From assembly GCA_020064725.1 (NCBI GenBank), contig JAGTWJ010000010.1, positions 744,001-808,000 of the forward strand: 64,000 nucleotides of DNA. Direction: 5' to 3'. Positions 47,701 to 60,147 of the stretch are shown here, one piece after another (within the stretch, counting starts at the first letter, position 1; each line of letters starts with the position of its first letter). The notes under the pieces are model-generated. The model was given only the letters and a program-made list of their open reading frames with translations, was not told where the DNA came from and did not search any database. This DNA comes from Drechslerella dactyloides. Lineage: Eukaryota > Ascomycota > Orbiliomycetes > Orbiliales > Orbiliaceae. A program made the translations under genes and the position numbers.

Positions 47701-48472
47701 GTAGGAAGGAGCGGTAGAACTAAGAGAAGAAGGTTTGTTTTTGCTGGTGAAGGTTGTCCTTGTTGGGTCGGTGTCACTAGGTAATTTCCAGGCGTCTCCC
47801 TCGCGAGCTGCACTAGACGCCGGCTTCTTCGAAGCAACGGGCTTCGATCCCTTCTTTTCCCGCATAGCCGAATGTCCATTAACTTCCAGATCGTCTGGGC
47901 TAAGTTGGGGAAGCTCATAGACATCCTGAGCCGCAGGTGTGAATGGCAAAGGAGAGAGCTCCGGATGACCCTGGCGCCCCTTGATGGCTTTGTCTGAACG
48001 TATAGGCGATTCTGTGTTTGGTCGATTAACTCGATAATCGGAACGCTCCAACTGTCCAACGATGGGAGTATCGGGCTCCGAGCCTAGCCTGTCATTCCTA
48101 TCCTGTCTCCGGGGCTGGCCAGCGAACTTGAGGCTCCCATTGCCCTGGTGACGCTTCTTTCCGTAACTCTTTTCCTGCTGATGGTGTCGTACGTTGGAGG
48201 CCGCGTTCAGGTTATTTATCGGCTTATGGGTGCCAGGCTGAGTGCGAAATGTCAACTTGTCATTCAATATCGCTTGTAGAGTTTTAAGGGACGTACGATC
48301 GATATCTTGGTAGCGTGTTTAGGGTTTCTGAATAGCATGTTAAATTTGGATCGGTTGTAAGTGTTGGCCCGAAAGACGTACCCAGATTTATGGCCCCCCC
48401 ATCCCTGGGCGTACGATGCGGAACTTGACTTCGAGCTACCCCTAGGAGAAGATTTTGGGGGTTGTACTTCAT
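44774..48472 (-). CDS. ulp2: Ulp2-like SUMO deconjugating protease (C48 family)
   Basis: Exons 48472-48382, 48272-47506, 47441-47381, 47328-47196 and 47141-44774 join in phase to 1139 residues. Residues 1-220 are basic and disordered. Residues about 225-345 form a beta-rich region (RLSVAWRGAIYISGFE, VPGLSIKLENIQ, NWVHIKLRNHEH, AAMFMFEG) spread over three small exons. The C48 protease core is at about 465-770 with His572 (YHW), Asp647 (ILDSMNG), Gln692 (PGQDNFSDCG) and Cys698. A low-complexity Ala/Lys insert (AKAQARAKAKAKAEAEAQ) splits the core between His and Asp, as insertions do in other Ulp2 enzymes. The tail has likely SUMO-binding stretches (DDLVIIDDE, DVIELP) and a duplicated ASPAKRKS...NLPAKRxKSISP unit. 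It should remove poly-SUMO chains in the nucleus. Start 48472 is the first ATG in frame; an upstream exon cannot be excluded. Confidence 0.9.
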
Positions 48473-49909
48473 TCTACAGAGTCGTAAAGCACGCTTGTCA
48501 GTTTGCACCAATAGAGAATCGGAGAGCGGGAATAGTATACCTGCACTACAGGACTACTGCTGACTCCGAGACACTCCTTATCCCCATTCAGAGGCATTGG
48601 TCTGACTACACCCTCAGGTGCTACCAGACTGGTCTTGCCCTTCTCCGCCCAATCAATCATATATTTGTCTTCCCTGTCGTAGTGAGTGGTTTATCGCAGT
48701 AAAGCATGATATCGTCAATAGGTCATGAAGCGGCCTGGTAGAGCTTGACTTCAGACTTCGATCCAAGACGTATCTTGGGTGTGTCGCGGCGTTCGGCGGA
48801 CGGCTATCTCGGTCTATGTGCGGGGGCTGCCGTGGGATCGTCCGGGGTATCGCAAGAGAGTTGTGCGAACGCGAGCGTCAGTGGCGAGCGTCCAGAGCGT
48901 GTTCAGGGAGGCTGAAGGTCGGATAACGTAGTGTGAACGGAGAAGCGAGGGCCGCTGATGGAGGATATGGTGTCGGTGAGGCGTGGAGGCGTCGTAGGGG
49001 CGGTCGTGGGTTGCGATGGCGGGAGGGATGCAGGTGTCGCGGCAGGATTTGGAGATTCGAGATGAGGGCAGTGAGTCTGGAAAGCGAGCCGAGCAGCCCG
49101 ATTTGTGGCGCCCAGCGGCTCAGGAAAAACAACTTCGCGACAACACACACCCGAAACGCCATCCACGTCAAGTGTCCCGCGATAGTGCCTGAATATAGTA
49201 CGTTGGGAAGAGAAATATTCACGTCTGGTGCACATCCATTGGAGTTTCACGACTTTGATCCGCAAAATACAGGGACCTTCACCATGAATCGAAGTCAAGA
49301 TTAGACGTATTCAGAAACCCCGGGCTTTGAGACTGGAACTTGACACCAATAAAGACGCAGAAGATCTTGAGCGCATTCAGATCCCTGAACGGAACATGCG
49401 ATTTCATACCTCGACAGAGCTGATTAGCTAATTGGATGCCTGAATGGAGATAGGCTAGAGATAGGGCACGTATTCGATTTGCATCGATGCTTATTGAAGT
49501 CTCTACCTAAGGATACCACCAAGTAGCTTTACACCCAGCCGAACAAATACCTCGTCAATACATACAAAGACTACGATCCAACATTTAGTAAAACCTCGTC
49601 AAGGGCTATTCCTACGGCGAAATTATAGACCCAAACCTCAAACGATACCCTTGCATGGATATAGATTGCCCCCGCTAATATCGTGAACGGCATTCTCCGC
49701 CTACGACTGCCAAAACGTTGCATTTTCCGCGTTGCCGACCACACCAAACAAGCTGGCCAAAGAACACCGAAGCCACAAACGCCAGCCCAGCTCCCTACAG
49801 GCCTCCATCGAACCTCACCCTCACCCTCAATTGGCCGTCGACAGCCCCCTCTCCCGGCCAGCAGACCCGGTAAACCGACCTCCTTCCATCCATCCGGATC
49901 CTTCTCACG
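48473..49909. promoter_or_regulatory. Divergent promoter region, Ulp2-like and p24 genes
   Basis: This 1.4 kb stretch separates the two start codons. Open frames at 48903-49298 (minus) and 48933-49304 (plus) overlap each other and have no domain. No element could be assigned. Confidence 0.45.
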
Positions 49910-50844
49910 ATGACACGCTACACGTGGCTGCTCGCAGCCCTACTCTCGCTGGTCTACCTCGCGCGACCGACTGTCGCGACGGCCCTAACCTACAAGCTGG
50001 CCGCGAACGAGGTGCACTGCGTCTTCATCCACAACGACAAGAAGGGCGCCAAGATCGCCTTCTATTTCGCTGTACGTCGCTGTAATCGCAGTATATCCGG
50101 TTGTTCGCGGTTCCGTCGGAGACCGGCAGGCTAATTGACGGATGCGTAACCTAGGTCCAAGCGGGCGGCGCCTTCGATGTCGACTACGTAGTCAAGGGAC
50201 CGAACGAAGTGGTCGTTCTAGACGGCCAGAAGGAGCGACAGGGAGACTTCGTCTTCACAGCCAACGAGCTGGGAGAGTACAGCTTCTGCTTCTCGAACGA
50301 CATGTCGACCTTTGCCGAGAAGCTCGTCGACTACGAGGTTGCTGTACGTTTGAAAATCCGACACCCCTGGCCACGACAGCAGCCCCTAACTACACCCCAC
50401 TCCCCAATCCGCCAGAGTGCTATAGCTACACGAGTAGTATGCACATATCCATATACGTAGCCTTGCTAACTAAGTTACTCGCGGACAGGTCGAACATGAG
50501 CACCGCGCCGAACTCCCCACCCGCCCCGGCACAACCCCAGAACAGACCTCCAACCTCGAAGAGTCGATCTTCAAGCTTTCCGGCCAGCTGTCCACCATCT
50601 CCCGGAACCAAAAGTATTTCCGCACTCGCGAGAACCGCAATTTCTCCACCGTCCGGTCAACGGAGCAGCGGATATTCAACTTCTCCGTCATCGAGAGCCT
50701 GATGATGGTCACCATGAGCTGTCTGCAGGTCTTCATCGTGCGGTTCTTCTTCCAGGGCGCACGCAAGGGTACGCTCATCTCTTACAATAGACATACCACG
50801 GCCGCTGGTTTGCTAACTATGTGCATCCGACAGGCTATGTTTGA
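49910..50844 (+). CDS. p24 family cargo receptor (Emp24/GOLD)
   Basis: Exons 49910-50071, 50155-50343, 50489-50768 and 50834-50844 give 213 residues. A signal peptide (about residues 1-25) precedes a GOLD domain with the two conserved cysteines in EVHCVFI and YSFCFSND. A coiled coil (TPEQTSNLEESIFKLSGQ) leads to one membrane segment (IESLMMVTMSCLQVFIV) and a short cytoplasmic tail RFFFQGARKGYV. The tail has the FF-type signal used for coat binding. p24 proteins shuttle between ER and Golgi in COPII and COPI vesicles and sort cargo such as GPI proteins. The last exon has only 11 bases, coding the final GYV and the stop. Which Erp/Emp subclass it belongs to is uncertain. Confidence 0.92.
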
Positions 50845-51948
50845 ACACGCATCTCCCCTGAGACCGACCCAAAAAGTCCCCAATATTCCTCCCGCTCTAC
50901 ATTTCATATACCTTATATATTCGAGTCACGCCCCTTTAGTCTCCGTATCAAGCGCGTGATAGAGCTCGCTTGCTTGCATAGCCCGCGTTCCGGCCATCGC
51001 GTTATACTCATGTACGAAACTTTGGTTGTATTGGCGTTTCCGTCGTCTCGACAAACAGTCCCGACCAGCTTGTAGCTGTGAACGAAAAGTAGTTGAACTT
51101 AACTTCCCATCCACTTCAGTTATAAGGCGTAGATATATTGCATTTTCTAGACCCTAACTGTTCATCGCAGTCAAACCACAGTACATAGAATGGAGGGAGA
51201 TATAAACCAGGTAGTATGGACCGTATCAGCACCAATACCGATAGGCAGAAGTCTATCAGTGGAAAACATGTCTTCTACCTTTCTATCTCTGCATCTGCAG
51301 CCGACTATATGTTTTACGTTCGAAGGAGAGAGAACAGAAAACAAGAATAATGTTGTACATACTGGCTGTACAGATTGCAAAGCAGATCTGAGAAAGAGAG
51401 AAAAAGATACCCCGAAAACACCTGCAGGAAGAAAAGGATGTGAAATGTAAAACGCAGACGCAAGACAAAGAATGCACAGGAACAACCGAATAGAATATAC
51501 ACAACGAAGATTCTATCTATGTGTATAGACCACACCGGGCAGGCTAGTCAGGTTGCGTCAGGAAATCGACAGTATAGTAGCGTCAACCAGAAAGAACAGG
51601 CCAGAGATACCGAGTTTATGCACGCAAGGGATGATGGGGATTTTGAAAGCTTTAGAAGAGAAAAGGCGTCATCGTCGACAGTTGTCATGTTCTCCTAACT
51701 TGCTGTTCTTGTCTAATCGCCGTTCCCAAGAAAAATTTCTTCCGAATGAGATCGACCCATATCCTGTGAAGCAATCATTTGGAGACCCGAGGCAGACATA
51801 AACAACAAAAGCTGGAGCTAAATAAGAAAAAAAACATACTGCCGACGAACACCACGTACATGAATAATCCTTTTCTTCCTATCTAAATCCGAGCTAGATG
51901 AAAAAGGGGCGACGCGGGTAGCTAGAGAAAATATGTCTAGACACTTGA
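50845..51948. other. 1.1 kb convergent gene-free interval
   Basis: This stretch lies between the 3' ends of the p24 gene and the Ubp15-like gene. It is AT-leaning, and small open frames at 51171-51553 are hydrophobic and unsupported. No RNA gene is visible. Confidence 0.5.
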
Positions 51949-54900
51949 TCAACGGATGAAGATCGATTGCTCCTTGCCAAAGATCCCGGGGCGTGGTTTG
52001 TCTGCATGGTCGAGGCCGAGGAGGTCATCGGCGTCGCAAGCAACATCCGACAAGATATCCTCTGGGAAAGTGACAGAGTTAGCTATAGCAGTCAAAACGG
52101 ATGGAGGCCTCGGGCATTTGACATACCGTCATTCAGATAGACTGGTTTATTGAAGACGGCTCTTCTTACGACTGCGAACTTGATCTTCTCGAAGTTTTTG
52201 CCTCGAAGACCTGTTCGCTTTGACAGACGTAGCTTTGTCTCTTTGAAGATCTCGCCCTATCATGTTCGTTAGTGTATGCGATCCGAAAACCAGTGCATGT
52301 CTTCATACCTTCTTCACAACAAATCTGAACGGAGCGCCATGGGTTTTGTTCACTTCCTTGTAGAAGTGATAGCATCGGATCGCATGCTCGGTCGTGGGGT
52401 CCCTGACAACACTATCTTCTGTATCCAAATCACCATAGAGTGTGACATAGTCCTGGATGCCCGCAACGCCATAATCGACATTCAAGTCTTTATAGTACTT
52501 GTGATTATGTGACTCCCATATATGAACTCTTTCCACATCTTCGTCAGGGATATTGATCTTTTTATGAAGTTGATCAATGACATCCTTGAGCACTCCATTC
52601 TTAGGAGCCAGAATCTCGACGGTTTCCTATTCCCTAGTTAGAAGTGTTCGGTGAAAGAAAAGTATTGGTTCCATACCTCTTTTGTGATACCGTCCGAGAG
52701 CCAGTTCACTTTAATCATTTTCTTGGTCTCGAGCTCGCTCAGGCTCATATCTAAGATTTCGTAATACAAAGCATCCTGTCGAACCGATTGCATATACGAC
52801 GACTGTAGCATCTGCGCTAAGGAGAGAACATTGTTTCCCCGCTTGACTACCGACCTTGTCGGCAAACCAGTATTTGCAGCGACCGTCGTGAAACGCAGAT
52901 GAGTGGCAGGGACACCGAGATGCTCCCCAACCTTGGCGGCGAACTATGATAACCAATTAGGATCGACCCACAAAATCAAGAGACTGGCGAGATCACTGCA
53001 TACCTGATCGTAGTTGAGTCGACGGTTAAGCTCCATGTCGAAGGTACCGTTTTCAATTTGTGGGCGTTTGGGGATAAGCCGCATCACAATTCTATTCAAC
53101 AAGAAATCATAGAACTCCTTGGCGTCCACGTATCCGCCTGCGGGCACCTTCGCGAGGGACCTAAAGCGAATTTTAGCAAACAAGCCGCTTGAGATCTGAG
53201 AAAAGGATACTAACTCTTTTTCTGGTAGTTGCCGCTGGAAGCATATGATGTCTCCATCCTGTATTTCAGCCTGTGCAAATGTTTGCTTCGGCTTCATCGG
53301 CTCGATCATGGAAGGTTTGATTTCCTAACAAGCACTTGTTTAGCTAGTTTCGAGGGTGGTTGAAGAAGAATAGACCTACCTCCCAGATTTTCAGCGTGGT
53401 GTTCGAAGGCCAACCCATCTCGTTGATAATTGCCGCGTTCAGCTCCGACACCTTATCATTCTTTTTCATGTAGACATGCGTGACACCTCGAAGGGTTTGC
53501 GCTTCTACATCAAAATGCTTCAGGAACAAGAGAGACTGGACATCAGAGTGGTACGTGTAACTTTCTAGCCAGTTGACCTTAGCAGCGTCTGGCCCTGTAG
53601 CTACTTCACACCATAGTCTAAAATCTTGTCCTCTTATCCCGTACTTCCCTCCAGCTTCTTCCATAGCTATGCCAGATATTAGCTCTCGAGCCCATCCCAG
53701 CATCAGGAAAGACACTTACTCATGTCCAAATTCGATAGCGGATGATCAGGACGAACAGTCTTGTTTTGTCTGTTTACCATTACCCACATTCGAAGTTTTT
53801 CTGCTTGTTGACCGATGTCACCGGCGACAAGTTTGACGAAAGACTCAAGAGTCGAGGTTTTCAGAACACGGTAGAGTTTGGGAGTGCTAGGAGCGTCTTG
53901 GTGTTCCCACGTTGCTAGATCGAATCCTTGATGGGCCTTGAACTGTTCATTTGTAATGACTTTCGCAAGCATATACAAATGCTGTTCCTCCCTTTCTTTA
54001 CGCTTCTGATCACGTACGGCTTTCTCTTCGTCCAGTCGTTTCTCTGTATTCATGTTAGCAAGTGGGGAAGGGCGGATGAGAGAAATCTAACTACATACGA
54101 AGGTGGCTAGGTGCAGGATAGTCCTCCTTTGGAAGAATGTCGTTCATACGCGTCTTTCGGATGTACACCAACATGTAGGCGCTCATCGACCGCTTGAGAG
54201 ACATCGTCCTAGTGTATGGATTTCGCACCGGGCCGAGGAATTGCGAACCGGGAATGTCGCCGCCGAAGTTGTCATCCAGAACTTCTTTAATTGTCGCAGG
54301 CGTAACCCTATCATCGTCGAACTTGAACCATTTGCCACCAGCGTCCGGTTTGATGAAGGCGTAATAGTGGCCAGCATTGAAGTCGCCACTATGTACAAGT
54401 ACACTAGAAATGGTCAGCTGAGATAGTTTTATCCTCAAGGGTCTTCCCGATCAACTTACCCGTGCAGGACATATTCGTACGGCTCAGATTTGTCGGCATC
54501 TTCGGAAAGATAAGGAGCCGCGTCGAATTCCTCCGGAAATTCATACAAGTCATTGACCTAATGAACGGTTGAGTTTCTGCTTTTGATTATGGGGCCTATG
54601 GGATCGTTGGAGGACTCTTACTTTTGTGATTGCATCCCTCATGAAATCATAGTCGAAGCGCTTTAGATGAACATGGAGGACAGGTGGGAACGATTCGAAT
54701 ATGACACCTTTCTTGGCCTCTTGCAACCCATGCCCTTCCGCGAAGTATTTGTTGTCCCCTTCGAGCGTTTCGTAGGCGATGTAGTCTCTAAAGGACTCAT
54801 CCAGGTTCTTTTTGCCACGGACAGTCAACTGAATGTCCCAATACTCTTCTATGCGCGAAGACTCGAAGGCGATGTTGATGCAGGAGATGTATGTCTTCGT

Positions 54901-56279
54901 CTTCCCAACAAACATCTTCGCCAAAGCATTCTCTGCTTCGGAGCCTTTCATCTTCTCTTCGAGTTTCTCCATGAGGACCCGACATAGCTCCTGAACGTCT
55001 TGTTGCTCGAAAATGTGTTTAGTTTCCCAGCCGAATGACTTAGTGAGCTCGTTCGTCCCGAGTGCATCGTTAGATGTTTCGAGAAGATAAAAGAGTCGTT
55101 GTAGGGTGAGCGCACTGTTGTCCGTCTTCTCGTTTTCGGTGGGAATTTGATAGACAGACTAGAAGATGAAATGTTAGACGGAGACATCACCTCACTATAA
55201 GGGTCTGTTTTGTTACCTTTCGGAAGGCTTTGGTGAAGTAAAGTGACTGTATCAGCGAGTTCAAGTAGCAGGTAGCGCCTTGGTTCTTCAATCCTACGTA
55301 TCCGGTCTCCTTCTTCGAATCGTAGCTATGAGGCCCCTTGTTAGCTCTGACTGCCGCCTAGTCATCGATAAGAAATTGTAAGAGCTAGTGCATACTTGAC
55401 AAAGTTGTGCCAAAGAACGCCAGTGGGATCCTTGACGATGCGAACGTATGCAGTAATATTGGCCTTGTCGTCCTCAACCATAGACCTCTCCTTATCAGCA
55501 TCCTTGACGCGGAGCTTTCGGAGTTCATAGAATCGAGTGAAACCCCAATCCGCCTCCTCGAGCTGGAAACGATGGTGAGCATCTACCACACCATCCAGTC
55601 AGACTCCTGAAAACTCCCGCGAAGGGCCCTAGCAGCTCGAATGCTTACGGTGCGGGAAGTATATCGTTGGATCGTTCGGGTTCCACAGAACAAGGGCGAA
55701 TTGGACGCATCTGTACCAATCTTCGGGTGGCTTGTCCGCAAACCCGTGCTCCAGGTACAGTGATGCATAGTCGGCGTTGTTACCGTGAGGGAAGAATAAT
55801 ATTCTCCTATTTCGTGGTGAGCCTCCATCTAGGACTTTGGGATGCAGAATGGGCACGAACCATGGAGTATCGCCGACATTGAACACAGGGCCTGTTATTC
55901 GCTTTGGCAGGGTTGACCAGCTTTCGATCTCCCATGTGAAATGTCCCTCCGCAATTGTTTCCAGGTCCTGGAATTTTGGGAGGTGTCGCTTGATCATTTC
56001 ATCGTCTAGGATTGTCAGTGTCAGCTGGGATGCGGAAAGCGGGACGCTCTAGGAAAGCTGAAGGAACTTACGATCATCCGCTCTTATGGGTGGCTCCTTC
56101 TCTTCAGCCTCCATTTTGTCAGCCTCCGTAGGTGTGTCGATGATGGCGACATCCTTGGAGTCCTTCTCGTCCAGTTCTGTTTCCATGATCATATCATGGT
56201 CCTCCAGCGGCTAGAACGTCTATCAGCACGTCATCGAGTCGGGGCGATTCAACTTTGGACGGGCGACTACCTCTTCCAT
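51949..56279 (-). CDS. ubp15: Ubiquitin-specific protease, Ubp15/USP7 type
   Basis: Sixteen exons join in phase to 1148 residues: 56279-56271, 56210-56072, 56005-55649, 55582-55396, 55325-55217, 55158-54622, 54557-54460, 54403-54099, 54043-53720, 53666-53380, 53324-53215, 53160-53004, 52943-52677, 52626-52309, 52256-52127 and 52061-51949. A MATH domain is at about residues 60-225 (GHFTWEIESWSTLP, AHHRFQLEEADWGFTRF). The USP core starts GYVGLKNQGATCYLNSL with Cys250, and His491 lies in HSGDFNAGHYYAF. The C-terminal half holds the ubiquitin-like repeats typical of USP7. It removes ubiquitin from nuclear and peroxisomal targets in relatives. The first coding exon is only three codons, so an upstream start is possible. 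Intron 53161-53214 is 54 bp with no in-frame stop; I removed it because it has a clear branch site (GCTAAAA) and the joined sequence fits the family better. Confidence 0.93.
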
Positions 56280-58215
56280 TTTGGGCGCGTTTTCCAAAGT
56301 GTAATTTGTGGGGATGGTGATCTACGTAGCCGCCGGGTACCAAACTGCAGTCAGTATCGGGATGAAGCAGGACGTATAGTGACGGCAACGAAATTTACGG
56401 GAAGATGCAGGCTAATGCTCTAGGTCGCGGGCAAGCAAGTGCAAGGCGGTTGGACAGGGAGGTTCGACGGACCGTGGGTCAAGATGGAAGCTTGGGCCTT
56501 CAGGCTTTTCAGGCTCGTGTTGCCCCGCGACGAGTAACCCGGAAGAGACAGGCTAGAGACGGCGAAGCGAGGGTTGGTAGCTGGATGCTAGGGCTCCAGG
56601 CTTGAATGCTGCAGGTGGTGATGATGCAGATGAGAGGGAATGGAGGGCGGAGTGAGAGATTCGGACGTCGTGGCGATGGCTGATGTTGTGTGGAGGTGAG
56701 GTGGTGGAGGAAGCGGTGTGTGGAGCGGGAGGCAGCAGCTCGTCGGCTCGGCCACAGCTCAGGAGCTTGCAAGACGTGATGAAGACTTAGTAATTGGAGT
56801 AGCGCCCAACTCGGCCAGCTGCATCAGGGCCGAAGTATAGCTCCGGCCACAGTTCAAAGTTCACTGTCACAATCACTTCAATCGCCACTACCAGCCGGCA
56901 TCCTCCTTGAGTCGAGTGGCCACACAGATGAATCTCAAGGTGGGACTTCATTTTCGAATCAAACTCTACATACGCCCTTGCAGTTCTTTGTTGCCTGTGT
57001 ATTGTGCTAACTGGACTTGTATGATTCAGCATCTGGTGCACCAGCTGATGCAAGGCCCGGGGACACGAGAGGGTGCTCCCAAGCAAGCCCTCCTGCCAGT
57101 CGCCGTCCTGATGTTACGCAAGCCGTCCGGTTCAAACGGCCAGCCTTACGGGCAATCAGGGCTACTTCGTACACATCAGCAAAACCGGTCACCGGTGCGA
57201 CTTTGAACAGCATGCACGCTACCCGCAAGCTCTTTTACGTGTCTGGGCCGTTTTGGCCGAAGTCTGGTCCTTGAGACTTTGCGGCGTGCCACGCCGTGGT
57301 GATGTTGGCTTTCCGAGGTCCCATGGCGTTTGGCTTGCTGGTCTATCCACCTGAGTCGACCCCCAATGTTCTTATCGCGGCATGCTATCGGTGAGCGAGA
57401 GCGTATGAGACAAACTAGCGGGCTTAATGGCAAGGAGTGACGTGCACTGATATCACGCTCCCGGACCTGCAGAATGAATGCCGCCCTTGCTTCGCTCGGT
57501 CCCGCCACGCACGATTCTGGGCTTCTGGTGTCTACGGTGCATACATTCGCCGTTTCTCCAGATCGATCGATGGAGACACGGTCTAATGCACACTTCTTGA
57601 CCTTGACGAGATCCGAATGGGCCTCCAGCCATGTGAAATCCAACCCCATTGGCCGCTAGCCCCGTTAGCGAGCAGCTGCGGCTCCAGATGTTCAGGCTAG
57701 TTTTGGACCGAACCCCATGCACGACGTCCGTAGTCGGCGTGCGGACCCTCTCAGACGATGCCATGTCCTCCTGCGCTCAAAAAATAAATACATGCGCCGT
57801 CCTCGCATACCCCACCATTCGGGACCTTCTGTTCTGGATAATGCCTCACGGAGAGGATCTCTACCTGCTTTGGGCAGATTAGACAGGCTGGGATGCTGTG
57901 ACGAGCATTCGGATTCGAGACTGCAAGTATTCCAGTTCGCTGTTTGAGGTAGTTCATGAGAAGCCTTTGGTCCTTCAGCGCCGGTTCCTCTGCTTTCATG
58001 TGCTTGCAACTGACGCTGGGTTTCTCGGCAGGGAGAAGCGTACCCGCAAGGGATAACCGTTGTCATCCCGCCTGCTGGAACACTCGCGAAGACCCAGAAC
58101 GAGCACTGGAAAATAAAATACCGGCGATACCAGGCTTCGCTCTTCCTGTTCCCTCGGTCCCACTGCCGTACTTACCATCGCCACCGCTGTCGTCGATGGC
58201 GGACAGCTCGTCTCG
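56280..58215. promoter_or_regulatory. 1.9 kb divergent region between Ubp15-like and PDK-like genes
   Basis: The stretch must contain both promoters. Several overlapping open frames on both strands at 56900-57900 have no domain or codon bias. The composition is GC-leaning with no repeats that I could define. Confidence 0.5.
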
Positions 58216-59725
58216 ATGTACCGCTACGCAACATCTTCTCTGCCCCGGCTGACCAGACGCTGCAACACACTCGCGCCCGCCCCACAACACGAAAGCCCCG
58301 CCATCGCGAGAGCCGTCCTCGAGACCCCCCTCCGGACACGACGGCATCTCCACCCATGGCAGCCGTCCTCCGCGCTCGAGGAGCACGTCGCCCGGGAGGC
58401 CCGCCCGATCTCTCTGCGTCAGCTGACGTTCTACGGCCGTAACTTGACGCGGGAGAGGCTTCTTGACTCCGCCAACTATGTCCGGACGGAGCTTCCCACC
58501 CGGCTGGCTCACCGGATTCGAGACATGCAGCGGCTGCCCTACGTCGTCGTCACCAACCCAAATATCTCCAAGGTGTACGAGACGTACTACAACTCGTTTG
58601 AGCTCCTGAGGAAGACGCCGGAGATCAAAACGCCGGAGGACAACGATGGGTTCTGCCAGCTGATTAGGAAGATGCTCACGGAGAACCTGTCCGTCATCCC
58701 AAACCTGGCGATCGGCGCGCTGGAGTGTAGGGACTTCGTGCCCGCTGCTGAACTCGACAACTTCCTCAAGACAATGCTTAAGAGCGTATGAACCCCCAGA
58801 TCGCCACTCTATCCTCGTATTCCGCTAACAGGGGTTTCCGACCATCTAGCGAATCTCGCGACGAACAATAGCAGAGCAGCACGTCGCCTTAACCGACACT
58901 TACAACTCGCCATTCTTCTTCTTCCCACACTCGTCGTCGTCTTCGTCGTCTTCGTCGTCCGCCTCCTCTAGCAACAGCAACAACAACAGCAATAATGGGG
59001 TCGCTCGGGACCACACCAACGGCGTGGATTTCGTCGGCGAAGTATTCCTAAAATGCAACGCCCGTGAGGTTGTCGAGAAGTGCGGCAAGCTCTGCCAGTA
59101 CCTTTCCAGACAAGCCAACGGGCCGAACTCGCCCGTCCCCGAGATCATAATCGACGGTCATGCCGAAGCTACATTTCCGTACATCCCCAGTCATCTTGAA
59201 TACATCATTGGCGAACTGCTCCGCAACTCGATTCAGGCCACCATCGAGCGCCATGGCGGTGATGGGAACTCGGCCCTGCCACCTATCAACGTGTTGATAT
59301 GCCAGACGCAGCAGTATGTCATCTTCCGGATTTCGGACCAGGGCGGCGGCATCCCGCAGGATATCTTCCCCCACATTTGGTCGTTCAGCAAAGGTCCCAG
59401 AAGACAGAAGCAGCTGCAGAACATATCGCTCGTTCCAACGATGTCCGCTACTCTCCAGGAGCTGTTCCACAGCGGCATGAAAGACGGGATCGACGAGGAC
59501 GGCAAGCCACTGAGAGGGACGTCGCTGGCCCCGCTTTCGCACAGGCCGCCCAATCTGCGGCTTGGACTGGGGCTTCCTCTGAGCAGAGTGTACGCGGAGT
59601 ATTGGGCGGGAAGTTTGAAATTGCACAGTCTGGCATCGTATGGGGTTGACACGATTCTGCAGATCAACAAACTTGGGAACAACCTCGAGAGGCTTGTTGA
59701 GAGGCGCAACCTGGATAGCATCTAG
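58216..59725 (+). CDS. Mitochondrial PDK/BCKDK-type protein kinase
   Basis: Exons 58216-58785 and 58850-59725 give 481 residues. The first 40 or so residues are Arg/Ser/Ala-rich, a likely mitochondrial presequence. The helical regulatory domain contains SLRQLTFYGR and LPYVVVTNPNI, typical of pyruvate and branched-chain ketoacid dehydrogenase kinases. The GHKL ATPase core has ELLRNS (312-317), DQGGGI (353-358) and GLGLPLSRVYAEYWAG (from 429). These kinases inactivate their dehydrogenase by phosphorylating E1 alpha. A Ser/Asn-rich tract (about residues 216-240) follows the splice junction and is not part of the family core. Sequence alone does not tell whether the target is PDH or BCKDH. Confidence 0.9.
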
Positions 59726-60147
59726 CAAATACTGTCTGGGATGTAGTCGCGGCGTCACATTTCTATCATTCTTAGCGTGTTTTCATATCGTTCTCAGGTT
59801 GGCAATTGCATTAATTGTATCATATTGAACTCGAGGGGTTGCACTTTCTTCGTCACTTATGCTTGAAGTTAACGGCAGCAGATAGTTGTTTTTAGCAGCA
59901 TTTAGTCTGCGAGAAGATATCATTCTAAATACATTCATCATTCAACCGTGTGTTTATGTAGATGCTCGCCAGAGTCATAATATAAAATGTGCGAGTGATA
60001 TCGGTTGGTGTAGTTGGTGAGTCTGGCTTTGGTGTGTTGCTCCCGCCAAGACTTTTGGCATCCACCTCAAAATTGGTCACCTCCCTCGAAGCCATCATCG
60101 CCATCTTCACTCACAACTACCGTCGAATCCCCATCAACCACCCCACG
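59726..60147. other. Intergenic region between PDK-like gene and Prp45
   Basis: This 422 bp stretch holds the 3' end of the kinase gene and the Prp45 promoter and leader. The Prp45 frame is open upstream of 60148 to 59989 with an ATG there, but the extension lacks family similarity, so 60148 is preferred. Confidence 0.45.

Noticed and set aside
48903..49298. Minus-strand frame as an upstream exon of the Ulp2-like gene
   Set aside because: No donor/acceptor pair gives a phase that joins it convincingly, and the sequence lacks resemblance to Ulp2 N-termini.
57453..57764. Minus-strand frame of 103 codons upstream of the kinase gene
   Set aside because: No domain, no promoter-like context, overlaps other equally long frames on the opposite strand.
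59989..60147. Upstream ATG extending Prp45 by 53 residues
   Set aside because: The extension is unlike SNW proteins; the ATG at 60148 starts the usual N-terminus.
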